Below are positions 32,671-48,857 of a stretch of DNA of 64,000 nt, in pieces. The notes under the pieces are model-generated. The model had not been told where the DNA came from. It made no database searches and saw only the letters and a program-made list of their open reading frames with translations. The position numbers were made by a program, and so were the translations under genes. Within the stretch, counting starts at the first letter, position 1, and every line of letters begins with the position of its first letter. The stretch comes from Globodera rostochiensis (lineage: Eukaryota; Nematoda; Chromadorea; Rhabditida; Heteroderidae), in the NCBI GenBank assembly GCA_018350325.1, contig JAEVLN010000006.1:310001-374000 (forward strand), written 5' to 3'.

Positions 32671-35600
32671 TCACGTTTTCTTTCCCACTACCTTGTTCCT
32701 TTCCACCACAACTTTGACGCTTTTGTCGGCCATTTCCTCTGTCAACAGTCCTTGAAAATCCAACATTTCATCAATCCAATTCGTTGGAACAATTCGTTTT
32801 TCAGGTGCCATTGTGTCCGGGTGCCATTTCTTCGGTACAAAGGCGATCAGTTCAATCTGAAGAGCTGTAAGTGTCCGAAGACGCCGCCATTTGCATTACC
32901 TGAATTGTGTTTCTAACTGGCGTAACCTTCCAGCCCGGTGGTGCATCGTCCACTTCGCAATGGCTAACCGTTTTATCACCACGACTGTCAACGGTCCTTC
33001 AGTTTAACGAAATTAAATGAAAACCCCAATTAAAAACTCACAAGTCAAATTTAACCCAGCTTCCATGCTTAACCCCATCGGGTATAGATGTAGTGCTTCT
33101 GTTCATAGAAAACTCTTCGGAGGGGAATCGGCACGTGTATCTATAAGAAAGATCATACGTTTTACTCAGGCCCGTAACTAGGGGGGGGGGGGGGGGCAAG
33201 GGGGCCAGGGCCCCCCCCCCCGAAATGTTTTTTGAGGAAAATAAAACCATAGGGGGGACCCTTTTGTTTTGAACTTTTACATTTTTTGTGACTAATTTTC
33301 TAGACAAATTGTCATCAAAAATCAAAAAAATTTTCTCGGCGGCTCCTATCGGCACCGCCGAGCCCCTCCCATTTCTAAAAAACTTCAAAAAAAAGTGCCG
33401 TTATTTAACATTTTGGTTGAAAATCTGTTAACAAATTGAGTCAAAAATTCAAAAATTTTCCCGGCGGCGCCTATCGGCACCGCCGACACACCCGCGCCAC
33501 CAAAAGCAGAATTCGCAAAAAAATTTGCTTTTGAAAAATTTGAAAATTGACAAAATTTTTAGAAATTTATGTTAAAAATTCTAAAAATTACTGAAAATTG
33601 AATTTTTTTTGGAATTTTCTAAGAAAAAATGCAATAAAACCAAAAAAAACACCCCTAAATATTGAACTTTTTTTTTAGAAAAATTCCTTAACAAAAATGC
33701 AATAAAACTCAAAAATGCACCCCTAAGAATCGACTTTTTTGGCTTGGCCCCCCCCCCCGAAAATTTTTTCTGGTTACGGCCCTGGTTTTACTCCTTTTAA
33801 CTTTTTTTTTAACATTAAAAGTAAGTGCTTAAATCTTTATATGTTGCTGCACCTTACCAAGGAGAAACGCATTAAAATATTCGTTAACTTAAATCATACA
33901 CAAACATATTGCTGGAGTTATTGGAAACTGAGACAATGAGTCCCTGCAGATTCGTTTGTACAGTTGGTTTGTGAGCAACCGAAGAATTGGAAGAAAAACG
34001 AGACCCATTGCCCTTCAAAAAAATGACTTTTATTAAAAAAAAGTGATTTTACGTTTCTGTTATCGTAGGAGCGGCGATTGTTTTGTTTGAAGTCCACTCT
34101 CCCCAATGACGAAGTCAATGGACGAGATCGGCTAAACAGGGGCCTGAAGTATGACGGAGAATAATGAATTAGCAACCTCTCCATTGACTGAAAATATCTC
34201 TTCCCTCGTTCATTATCGCGATTAGCCGTTTGTAATTGTTTGGGTTTATCGCCAAAGTCAGTTCCTGACAAATGAATATTATCAGTGAGAGGTTTCGAAC
34301 AAAGTCTCTTGAAGCTATATTCCAAACACAACAATACCCGGGGCATTATTTTCAGTCTTTTTTTGCGACGGCTGATTTGGCGATTGATCGTTGGAATTTT
34401 GTCCGTTCTCGCTGGAGTACAGCGGAGAGTCCAGGCCATCAAAATGAATTGGAATCCATCGATTTGTTATCGGATCAAACATAATAAAAAGTCGCGGCTG
34501 GAAATGCTTCAGTTTCTGACGCTTTTGTCGCAATTCTAGCATAAAAACGCGAGTGCAATGGAGTTCTCCAAACATTTGTGCGTGTATAATGTTTTTGCTG
34601 GGGTCCTGGTCAAGATAGAAAAGATCATGAGACAATGCCAACTTAAAAAACCATTATATTATCACACAAATTAGAGTAAAAAACCTTAATTTTTGGTTCT
34701 GTCTGAAGCAAAGAAACGCCATTCGGTCTATTAGTGGCCGATGGATTTACTGCCGTGAATTCATTGGAAAAATTGCGTCTGAATGAATAGCTTTATGCAT
34801 TTTAAGATCAAAAATATTTAAATACAGGCAAGGCCCTCGCTATTACACCGTCGAATATGTTCAAATTAAATGATTATCACTAAATTTACAATTACAAAAA
34901 GTCTAAGTTATTCTATAATTATTTTTCTTGGGGTTTGAATGGAAATTCCTAAAAACAAAACTGACATTGGCAAAAAACGGGCCCAACTTCCGATAGGAAA
35001 ATTCTGTTGCTGACCACCAGCGGTTGGGTCACAATACTCACACAATCCGTTTGATTCGGTAGAGAATTTGATGACCAAAACTTTGCGACTGTCTTTGCAA
35101 AATTGGTGTTCAACAACAACACCAAGAGAACGGTTGAAGGGATCGCTCATTCCCAACTTTTTAGGAAAATCAATCTGAATTAGAGAAAAGTTAATCAACC
35201 GAAATTGTTTAATCACAATTTCTGATTTTGCCATTAGACGGTCAATCCCCGATATTATCCATTTTACATCTAATGCGAACATTAGAGTGCGTAGTTCGAC
35301 GCTTTTGAAAAGAGCAGCACTAAAAACTTACAATTTAATGCAAATAGCTAAAACAAACAAAAAATTGACGTCCAATCACTCACAAGGCAATCCAAGCGAA
35401 GCACATCGAATCCATTGCCAAATTATTGTGCCGAACAAAGGAACCAACACGACCAAAGCCGGGTGAATAAGCGACAACTTCACAAAATTGGTTGTCCGAA
35501 AAGAAAAGAAGCGGTACTTTGACCTAAATGCTTAAACGCTTTTGATGAGATCGATGGGTATTTTTTAAAAAATAAAATTAATTAAGTCGTTTTTTGTTGC

Positions 35601-36078
35601 CATTGTAAAAAATATTCATTCTCCCTCCAGAAAAGACTGGCTTCTTTACAAAAAAAGCACCACCGACCCGCCCCTTCCCAAGCTTCCGACATTTTTGGGG
35701 ACAGAATTCCGATTCCGAAAATTAGGCCCATCCCTGCTGTACAATACACCAACCCACCCCAAGCATTAAACAAGTTCTTTTGGCTACGTCTCTGGGCCAA
35801 ATCACAATAAATTTTAACGAATGTACCTGAACGATCGCTTGCTTTAGGAAACTGGAATGCAGTACTTTCGTTTCGTACGGACTCTCTTCCCGTCTCTCAA
35901 CGATTTTTTCTCTGTTGTAGTCGAAAAGAATCCAATCACCCGGATTGTAAATGGCCACCGTTTCATCACTGACAAAAAACTGTTGTTCCCTTCTCGGTAA
36001 CCAAATCAAAGCTTCAACGTTGCTATGTCCAGTTTTATGCACGATTAAAGCAGGCCCAATCACGTGAGAAGACAACAT
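32671..36078 (-). CDS. Unrecognised nine-exon protein
   Basis: Exons 36078-35827, 35523-35384, 35319-34966, 34778-34685, 34641-34338, 34264 to about 34050, 33140-33042, 32996-32900 and 32856-32671 are in phase except for the unresolved end of exon 6. The N-terminus (MLSSHVIGPALIVHKTGHSN) has no convincing signal peptide. Readable blocks are VAIYNPGDWILFDYNREKIV, FFSDNQFCEVVAYSPGFGRV, LGMSDPFNRSLGVVVEHQFC, RLFIMFDPITNRWIPIHFDG, an Arg/Ser/Gln-rich exon 6, and a C-terminus with FVPKKWHPDTMAPEKRIVP. The pattern of short beta-rich blocks joined by polar linkers would suit an RNA-binding or adaptor protein, but no family is recognised and I assign no function. The intron between exons 6 and 7 hosts a hAT-like element. 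Confidence 0.7.
33167..33784. mobile_element. 618-bp hAT-like element in an intron of the 32671 gene
   Basis: The left end CAGGCCCGTAACTAG and the inverted right end CAGGGCCGTAACCAG are related terminal repeats. GTTTTACT flanks both sides (33159-33166 and 33785-33792). The interior has poly-G and poly-C runs and two copies of the GC palindrome (near 33335 and 33462). Confidence 0.88.
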
Positions 36079-36408
36079 TAATATTAATTATGTTTTTCTT
36101 AAGCACTCAAATAAAAATTAACGCGTTGCGCACTGCGTAAATCAGGATTTGTTTACCAAAAAAAGTGATCTTAAAACTTGATTTGAGCTAAATTTTTCTG
36201 TTATGTCCTTGAAAATCAATATGTCTGTCTTGGAATTGCCTTTACCCGATCCGAGCCCCCTGTTTTATATAAGTATTTGGCTAAAATTTCACTCAAATTT
36301 CAAAAAGTTATCAAAACAAGCTCAAAAAACACAATGCCAACCAATTTTGGCCAACTTTGGGGGGCTCGGCTCATGCGAAATGTCCAATGTGCGAAATGTC
36401 TTTATTAG

Positions 36409-37571
36409 TAGGGATGCTATTTTTAGGTAAATACCTATTTTTTCTGCGAGCTTGGCACGCTGAGTTAAGCACGAAAAACACATTTTTAGCTGTCTGAGGG
36501 TCCTAGATGGACTTTATAATAACTGTTTTACCTATTTCGGCTTTTTTCTACCTATTACCTAGGTACCTATTTTTCTACTATTTCGACCTTTTTGTTACCT
36601 ATTTTCAGGTTTTAATTTTTTTTATATAATTCTGCTAAAAAAAAAATCCCAAAAAAAAAGGCCAAAATAAGCATCGAAAAATGGCAATTTCGGTAGTTTT
36701 AAGCGGTTAACTATCGACACTCTGGCCATCTCGGCTCCAGCGCCATTTGGGCGCGGTCCTTTTCAGCGCCGCCATTTTTTGCCTTATTTTGATGCGAGTT
36801 TATTTTTCGTGTCCGGACAACTCGGCTACGGACGACTTTTTTTTGTTACAACTTTTTTCAGACTACTCAAAATGATTAGCTTTCTTTTGTAATATTACTC
36901 AGCTCAACGAGAGCTTTCGATTGATACTAATTACAACTAGCTAGCTTGAGCATAACCAAAGTTAGGACAGGAAAGGGCGAGTTTATAGGAGATGAACTGC
37001 TTTTCAAGTTCTAACTTTTTTGCAAGCCAACAGAATCAGAAGAAATTACTATCAATCGAAAGCTCTCGTTGAGCTGAGTAATATTACAAAAGAAAGCTAA
37101 GCATTTAGAGTAGTTTGAAAAAAGTTGTAACAAAAAAAAGTCGCCAGTAGCCGAGTTGTCCGTAGCCGAGTCAGCACCACGCCTTTATTTTTTATGGATT
37201 TTTTTTCAAAAATGACTAAAAGGCTATCGTTAAATATGAATTATTTTTTAAAAGCAGTCAGAAATCGATGAATTTTAGGTCAAAAATGCCAAAATATGCT
37301 CGTAATATGCTCAAAACCCCAAAACATGCTTTTATTTATATTGATGAATACACACATTAATTGGGGCTGGTGCCACAGGGGAGGGGGTAAATTTCTCTCT
37401 GCCAAAAGCTGATCAATCCATTTTTTTGTTTGGTGTTTAAAAATTTTTTACTTACCTATTTTGGTACCTATTTCACGGTTTTTGTACCTATTTGGTACCT
37501 ATTTTGGCATTTTTTCTCACCTATTTAGGTACCTATTTTCCAATTTTTCTTACCTAAAAGTAGCATCCCTA
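36409..37571. mobile_element. 1.16-kb hAT-like element with nested long hairpin
   Basis: Ends TAGGGATGCTA and TAGCATCCCTA are inverted repeats; TTTATTAG flanks both sides (36401-36408 and 37572-37579). Sub-terminal regions repeat TACCTATTT and GGTACCTA phrases on both arms. The middle is occupied by the 36815-37170 hairpin. No transposase frame is present. Confidence 0.9.
36815..37170. mobile_element. 356-bp hairpin element nested in the 36409 hAT-like element
   Basis: CGGACAACTCGGCTACGGAC at the left and GTCCGTAGCCGAG at the right are inverted, and the arms continue to pair for over 130 bp through ATTACTCAGCTCAACGAGAG. The loop is short. It shares the CTCAGCTC-GAGAG core with copies at 24483, 27571 and 31739. 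Confidence 0.82.
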
Positions 37572-37579
37572 TTTATTAG

Positions 37580-38697
37580 AGATTTGCAACCAATAAAAAT
37601 ATTTTTTGAATCTTTTTATGAATGTTGAGTTTTGGACTCAATTTGTTACGAAATTGTTCCAAAATTTACGAATTTGTAAAACAAATTGGGTACCAAATTT
37701 TTGTGTTCTACCTGAGACCAGCAGGGAGGAAAACCCCCCAAAAAGCAGGAAAAACCTTCTAAAGCAGGTTATGGCTTCGACCCCTTATTTCTTGCTCAAA
37801 CTCTGTCCCATATATGCCCCCCCCTCGGCGATTATCATTTTTGGTGAATAAAGATGAAACCGGCGGGCGGCGATAGTGCATAAACATCCAAACATCTTAA
37901 TCGGAGACGTCCATCTCCTTGAATTTTACCAGGGTTTATCTGGTAATGCTGGAAATGCGCAGTGACAGCCAGAAACTAGAATAAGCCTAAGCTTAGCTTC
38001 GGTTCAGGCTTAAGCCTCCGCAGCCTTTTCAATCGAAAAATGACCCAGACTCAAAAAGGTCCCACGACAAAATGCCCCCTAATGGAAAAGGAAAAAGCTT
38101 CATTTTGCGCTTCCGATCCGCCGAGTGTCGAATAGTACAAAAAATATAATAGAACAAAAAATGTCTGTCCGAGTGTTGAAAGTCCCAGTGATTAGTGATT
38201 TTGTCCTGCTACGGGGAAACCCGGTAGTTCCAACCCTAATTAGCACCAGCGTCTTTGTCATACGGTACTTCGATTGGGCGCTTGTAAAATTAATTTTATT
38301 TAATTAGATATAAATTTGGATTTAAAATAAAATACATACCATTTTATTCAATGGGTGGAGGAGGGAAGCATTGTGCAAGAGAAGAAAAGAACAGAGAATT
38401 GCTCACAAGATATGAATAAATACACCATGGAAGAACAGAATGAAAGTTCGGGCGGGGCGGGGGCTGAGTTGAAATTGAAAAATGGCTTAAGTTTAAGTTA
38501 GGCGTTCTTTAAGTTCCATCAAAATATTTGTGTTTTATGATTTTGTGTGAGACGGTGGCGGTGCTAGAAAAGGAAGAACGCTAAAAGAATTCAGTAAACG
38601 ATTGACAAAAGCATTGTGCGGGGGAGTAGACGACGAAGAGGAGAGGAGCTGCTCCGAGTGCACGAGTTGCTGTTGTTGGTTGAATGGGCGATTCAAT
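37580..38697. other. Intergenic between the 36409 element and the HMX gene
   Basis: No exon supported; the open frames are short and AT-driven. It should contain the 3' flank of the HMX gene (AATAAA-like TTTATT on plus at 38342). Confidence 0.45.
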
Positions 38698-42850
<4,153 letters not shown>

Positions 42851-43825
42851 TTGGACTCATCGGAGGACAAATGGCGGCGGAAGTCAAGGTTGGCGTTGTT
42901 GTCCCTTTTTTGCTGTGTATTTCGCCCGATTGCATTTCAATTTCGCCCAAATTCATTAATTGCGCTAAATTTTTATGACGTACAATTGAAAATGACAAAT
43001 TGTAAATGGTAAGAACTAAATTAACATTTGAAGCAAATATTTTAGCAAAAATGACATTTGACGAGAACACTTAAGGGATTGAAGAAATAGTTTTAAAAGG
43101 GAGTGGCGAAAGGTGGATGGAATTGGTTGGTCTTCCATTAAGAGAAAGAACAAAATTCATGGAATCTTCTAATGAATGTGGCACTGACAGAAGTGCCAAA
43201 AATGGCAGAATTCGCACTTAAAGGAAATTGTCAAAAAATGGGGGTAAATTGGGAAGAAGCAAAAGCTAATTGTTGGCAACGATTAAGGAGGGAAACATTC
43301 GGCCGAAGTTAAAGCAATCGGCAGAATGTTCGATTCCATTGCAATGCCTAAATGGGCAAAAGTGTGCCGCACAAATGAAATGGGCGGGGGGGGGGAGGGG
43401 GGAGCACGGTTACTTTATAGTATGTGATGGATGTGCTCTCAGAGCACAATCCTTCCATCGAGATCCGCTCTTATCGTTAGGGTAATCATCCCCCCCCTTT
43501 CTGTCATTCCCTCGAGTGAATGCACTCGGATGGGGGCGGGGGGGGGGAAGGCTGCTGATGAGATGAACATTGAACACATTGTCCATGTCAGCAAGTTCCG
43601 CTAATTTGTGCCTTTCCTCGGAAAGTAATTCGGGCGGTGCCGGACACGCGGGGGAATATTTCTTTTCGCCTCACCACAACCACCCGCCCATTTGCCCCTT
43701 AATTAACTCCCAAAACTGCAGCAACCATTCCATCCAAACGATAGCCAAATTCATTCTTGAGCCTGCCCAAGGAAAATTGCTCGGGGAAGAAAGGGTTCTC
43801 CCGGTGGAATAAATGTTGGATGAGA

Positions 43826-43866
43826 GGGGTGGGGGTGGGGGTGGGGGTGGGGGTGGGGGGGGGGTG
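43826..43866 (+). repeat. (GGGGGT)n microsatellite
   Basis: Six or seven GGGGGT units in a row, followed by further G-runs; a strong G-quadruplex candidate on plus. Confidence 0.9.
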
Positions 43867-45069
43867 GGCATGGGCATCCCCCCCCCTCCCTTTGCCCCCC
43901 CCCCCCTCCCCCCTCCCCCTCCGCCCCGCCTTCTCGTCCGCCCATCCATCGCCAACCAATTGACGAAAACCTACGGTATCCTTGGTTTAATGCCAAAAGT
44001 CAAAATTCGCTGATCAATCCAAGACTTTTATTTCGTCAAAAAACAAAAGTGGCAATTCACATACTCTGCCACAGAATAATTAAAAGAAAATATAATTAAG
44101 TTATAACTCCAATGAAATGCCATGCTAATATAGCGGCGTTTCCAATTCCCCCCGGCCGTCGGAACCAACCGAAGGCATTTATTCACTGAAGCAATATTTG
44201 TCCATTGATTCGGCGCATTAACAGCCACCAAAAAGGGAGGAATCGGCGGGAGTCCATTAGGCTGTCATTAGGCTGGCTGGAAAGGGTGTTTAATCGGGGC
44301 AATGAATTAACGCCGGGGGGGGGGTCTGTCGTCGAGGCTGTTAAACGCCTTGTCAGCCAACCAAACCAAATGTGCGCCATCGCTGATCGCTAAGTGCTCT
44401 CTTTTTCTTCATCAGTGGGAAAAGAGATTTTGGAAGGGCGATTTGGGCAGTGCTCGCACTGATTTGTCACAATTAATTGGAGTTGTTGGAGTTGGATTCG
44501 AGTGATTTGGTGCTGATTTGTGAATATGCAATGAGTGAGTGAATGGACTAACAAACAAAAACAAAAGAATTCAGTGACCCCAATAAATGCAAATGCAAAT
44601 GAAAGGGATAGGACAAAAGAACAAAAAGTGCAAATTCGATAAATATATTTATAAAAGTTTATTTAAATAAAGAGAAAGAAGGAAAGTGTGTCGGATGATC
44701 GGCAGCTTATAAATTAATTGAGTGGTTACTATTTGCTCATCAAGGCAATGTGTTTATATCCCCCCCCCCCGAATTGTCCAAATTCCTAATCCCCCCGCCC
44801 CTTTTGCTGTAATCTCCCCGTTCATTTTGTCAATTTGTTTTATGGGTTTCAAAGAGCATAAATCCCTCCGTAAAAATTGCTGCAAAACGGCGGAATAATT
44901 TTATCTCAGAAAATGCAAACCGAAAAAGACCATAAGATAAATGCAGACACTAAACGGAGGGCATTCAATTCGTTTTCAGAATTGCCTATCCATTCCGTGC
45001 TTGATATCCAACAAGCATTTTCCACCACCAATCCCCAAAATTCACAAATTACACTATCACCCCCCCCCC

Positions 45070-45230
45070 CTTCCAATTAGGACCCTAACTCCCTCTACCT
45101 CCCTCCCCCCCCCCTTTCCTTTTAGGACCCTAACTTCTCTCTCCCCCCCCCCCTTTCCTTTTAGGACTCTAACTTCTCTCTCCCCCCCCCCCCTTTCCTT
45201 TTAGGACCCTAACTTCTCTTCCCACCTCCC
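45070..45230. repeat. 39-46 bp tandem repeat with AGGACCCTAACTTCTCTC
   Basis: AGGACYCTAACT recurs at 45078, 45124, 45163 and 45203, separated by C-runs and TTTCCTTTT. The junctions read TTAGGACCCTAAC, an inverted TTAGG/CCTAA pair. Copies differ mainly in C-run length. Confidence 0.88.
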
Positions 45231-46817
45231 CCTCTTCCCCCGATTCCGACCATAACTCCTCCAACTCCTTGCTCCCCCCTAACCCCCCCCCCCTCCTTTC
45301 CCCTCAAATGCCACTGTTTTGTCCTTGCTAAGCTTTTGTAGTCATTCATTGCGTGATCAACCACTCTAATGAATTAGTTTATTGGGATGGGCAAATGAGA
45401 AAGGGGCGCTAAAAACAAATGTTATTAAAGAACAGAGATTAGCGTTCAAACACAGCAAACAAAAAGCAAACTTAGCGATCGTAGCGATCAGCCATCCTAA
45501 GCCGCTACAAAAGGAAGCGGACGGGCGGGGGGGGGGGGGCGGGGGGGGGGGTTTACAGTAACGCATATCGAAAGCAATTAAATAAAAAAGCGTAAAACCG
45601 GAGGAAACAATGCCAAAGAATGTGGTGAAGTTATGGGGGCTGGCCGAGGCTAAGGTGGGCAAATGGATAAAAGAATTGGGTGGTCGTTTTTTTGGATAAT
45701 CCGCACAAAAACGCAGGGGACGAAAGATGGCAAATGGATCGGCTTGAGTCTACTGGGGGGGGGAGGGGGGAGGCGGGTGAGCCGAGTTATGCAATTGGAA
45801 TGGCATGAAGCGAGGAATGGCACGGAATGAATGGTTTGGAAGATGATGATGATGGAATTAGTGCCAATGAGGAGGACAGAAAGGTTCTGAATTAAGGCTG
45901 CCGTGCTGACTCGCCTAATCCGACCGACACCCGTCTTTTCGTGGGCTTCACTTAAATCCAATCCTCCTAATTGGCACTTCCTGGAAGCTAAGAAGTGAGG
46001 AGAAAGTGCCAATCCACGAAATTGACACGGACATTCTCATTCAGTGGTAAATGTGGAGGCGCGGGGCTGAATAATGGATGGGGCGGGCGGCTTGGGACGG
46101 GCGGATGGATGGGATTGAGTTTGATGGGAGAGCCCCCCCCCCCCTCCCCCCCGGGGGGATAAATGAACGAAACGAACGATAATTACCTTTGCCATTTCTC
46201 GACTTTAGAAAAAGAGACGGTAAATGCGTTTAATGGGAAGGCGAATTGGACACCAAACCGAGGAGATGAATAGCCAAGTTCGAGGAGGCGGAGAGGGCAA
46301 TTTCCATCCACCGATTGGTAACGGAAAGCGAGTGAAATGCGAAATTGAAAGGGACCATTTTACATCGATGAAATGCATTCAGAGTCCCTTTAATTACTTA
46401 TTCAAAGGGTTTTGGGTTTTAATGGTCGTCCAGAATGAATGGAAGAAGACATAAATCAGATCAGTCCCTCTGCTGATGAGAGATTTTCCCGATTTGGGAA
46501 AAAGAAGAATTTTTTTTCTAATCATCAGCAGGTCGTATGTAATAAAGAAAGATTCTTTTTCTTTCTTCCAAAATACGGTATAATTCTCTGTTTCACCATT
46601 TCCGCTCATTTCCCCCTTTTCCCCACACATTTTGTTCTTGCCGTTGATTAATGATCCCTTGTTGGAAAGGAAAGGAAAGAAAAGCCCCCCCCCCCCCCCC
46701 CCAACTCTTCCCGCTTTAACCTTTTTGTTTTGCTCAATATTTCTTTCCCAACCCAATTTCTTTATCTGTGCTTGTAAAATTTTGAAGAAAGGAGCGGTAA
46801 AGCTCAAAAGAGAAAAG

Positions 46818-46912
46818 AGATGGGGAGAGTGAGGGAAGGAAAGGAAAGAGAACAAAGAGAACAAAGAGAAAAAGAAAGAGAAAAAGAAAAAGAAAGAGAA
46901 AGAGGAGGAGCA
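46818..46912 (+). repeat. Purine-only GA/GAAA tract
   Basis: About 95 bases of A and G only, built of GAGAACAAA and AAAGAGAAAG units. A simple-sequence tract with triplex potential. Confidence 0.85.
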
Positions 46913-48857
46913 AGAAAGAAGCCAACTGATTAAAGCTAGCCTTTAGTCCCAAGAACCAAACACTAACGCAATTATAATGACATTTGGCTAGCAAATCACG
47001 CCAATTGACCAAATGCCGCTTGATGCTTTTTGAAAATAAGAAAGTGCAATTTCTATTATCATTTTTTGGATGAGAAATGATAAGTCACTAAAATCAAAAA
47101 TTAATTCATTATTTGGTAATATTGCAACGATTACGGTAGGGAATAACCGAATATTTGCATAAATATAGCGGCAAATCAGCAGCAACTTTTTAACATGCCA
47201 TCCATCGCCCGTCGTACCGTCACACCGGACTTGCCCAATAAGTGGATTAAACGGGAGAAAATAAGGGGACATTGCATTGGGACATGGCCACCCCCCCCCA
47301 TTTGTTGTTTTGTGTGACCCCCCCCCCCCCCCCCCCCGAGGCGCCGACAAAGTCCACTGAGACCCAAAATATTTATTACGCTTGCTTTGGCTACTGACCA
47401 CCCCATCATTCTTATTATTCTTATGCTGCTCCATTGAATGACTCTCCCTCCAAAATTGGCACTTTATTGGCTAATTAAGCAGTGAGAAACAAACTGATGG
47501 AAGAAAGGGAGAGGAAATGGACACTCCACTCATTCGGCGAACAAAAGTGAACTGAATGGGGGGGGGGGAAGTGAATTAATTAATGTGCTGGGAAGGCAAA
47601 CAGCCAAAAGGGGGCGGCGGAATAATGGACGACGCGGACGGAGGGGCGGACGGACGGAACTTCCGTCTGGGAAAGACGCATCCATCCGGCAATGGATAAA
47701 ATAAAAGGTAAGTTGGCCGAACAGCTCCAAAAGTTTGTCCTCGTGCAGAGAGTTGTTGGCTCGTCTACCCATTCATCTCGCGCCTCATTTGACGCCTTTA
47801 ACGTCACAAAACGATTTCTTATTTCTTCACAGCCGCTAAATGGCACTCACTCGCGCATTTGTTTCCTTGCGCACTCTTCGTCCTTCGTCAGTTCATCGCA
47901 CGCTCAACTCAATATTTTGTGCCCTCTCCCACCCGCCTCAGCCGGGTCAATTCCCTACATTTTACTCTTAACTTCCATCCATCCCGGCTGAGACTACGAT
48001 ATCCTTTGGCCATCCCCCCCCCGGGGGAGGGGTAATTGCCTGAGGACAAATGCTGTTGATGTGAGGATGCCCTCCTTGGCCAATTGCTGACAAAATCTCT
48101 TTGACTTTAAGCGATTGCGCTTATTATGTGAGTATGGGAAGGGTGGCGATTTGGTGGAGTGACGGAAAAGAAGAGTTTGTCCTAATTGGCACTATTGAAC
48201 GTGGCATTTAGCTGCGCGAGAATTGGCCTGGCTTTATGAATGGACGAAGTTTAAATTTTACATTCAAAATTATGCTTAAATATAAAAATGTTTTAATGCT
48301 AAGTGTTGAAGGAGAAAGATTTCAAAATTCATTCGACAAAACCAATAAAAAATGGCTCAAAATAAATTAATTTTACGAACAAAAAATGTACACCTCCACA
48401 AGCCGCAAAATCTAGCCAATTTGACAGCCCTAAATGGCTTTTTGAGGCTTTTGAGATGGGAGGATGGGTTTTATTTCAAAATAAAAAATCATTGGAAGCA
48501 GCCGCCAGCACAGAAAACTGGTTCTTTCTTTATTTCTTTCGGGGAGTGCCGACCAAATATTCCCAACAAAATATTTTTCAATGGCCATTTATTTGAATAT
48601 TTGAAGAAAACGCGTAAACAGTAAAGGCAATCTGTGCCAATGTTTTATTTGTGCTAATTAGCAAAAAAAAAAAAACGAATTATTTGAAAATGATAATGCA
48701 AAAATTGGAATGCGAACGGCAAAAACGGAAATATTTGAGTGCTTGAAAATGATCGACAGGGGAAAATGACCAAAATTGGCGGACTATTAGCTGCCAATAA
48801 TCCCCTGGGAACCAAACCGATCGGCGTGATCGTTGATTTCTTTTTCTTAGCTTCACG

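Larger units (their letters stand above)
42851..48857. other. Six-kilobase gene-free interval rich in homopolymers
   Basis: I find no exon with matching splice sites and protein-like composition. It contains many C- or G-runs (43381-43401, 43535-43548, 44764-44770, 45526-45550, 46686-46702, 47287-47338) and scattered AAATGGC/TTGGCA-rich spacers. It is large enough to hold regulatory DNA for the HMX gene, whose 5' end faces it. Confidence 0.5.

Noticed and set aside
47580..47846. Minus frame with ASNEARDEWVDEPTTLC-like reading
   Set aside because: Locally protein-like, but without a plausible acceptor, donor or family match; noted only.
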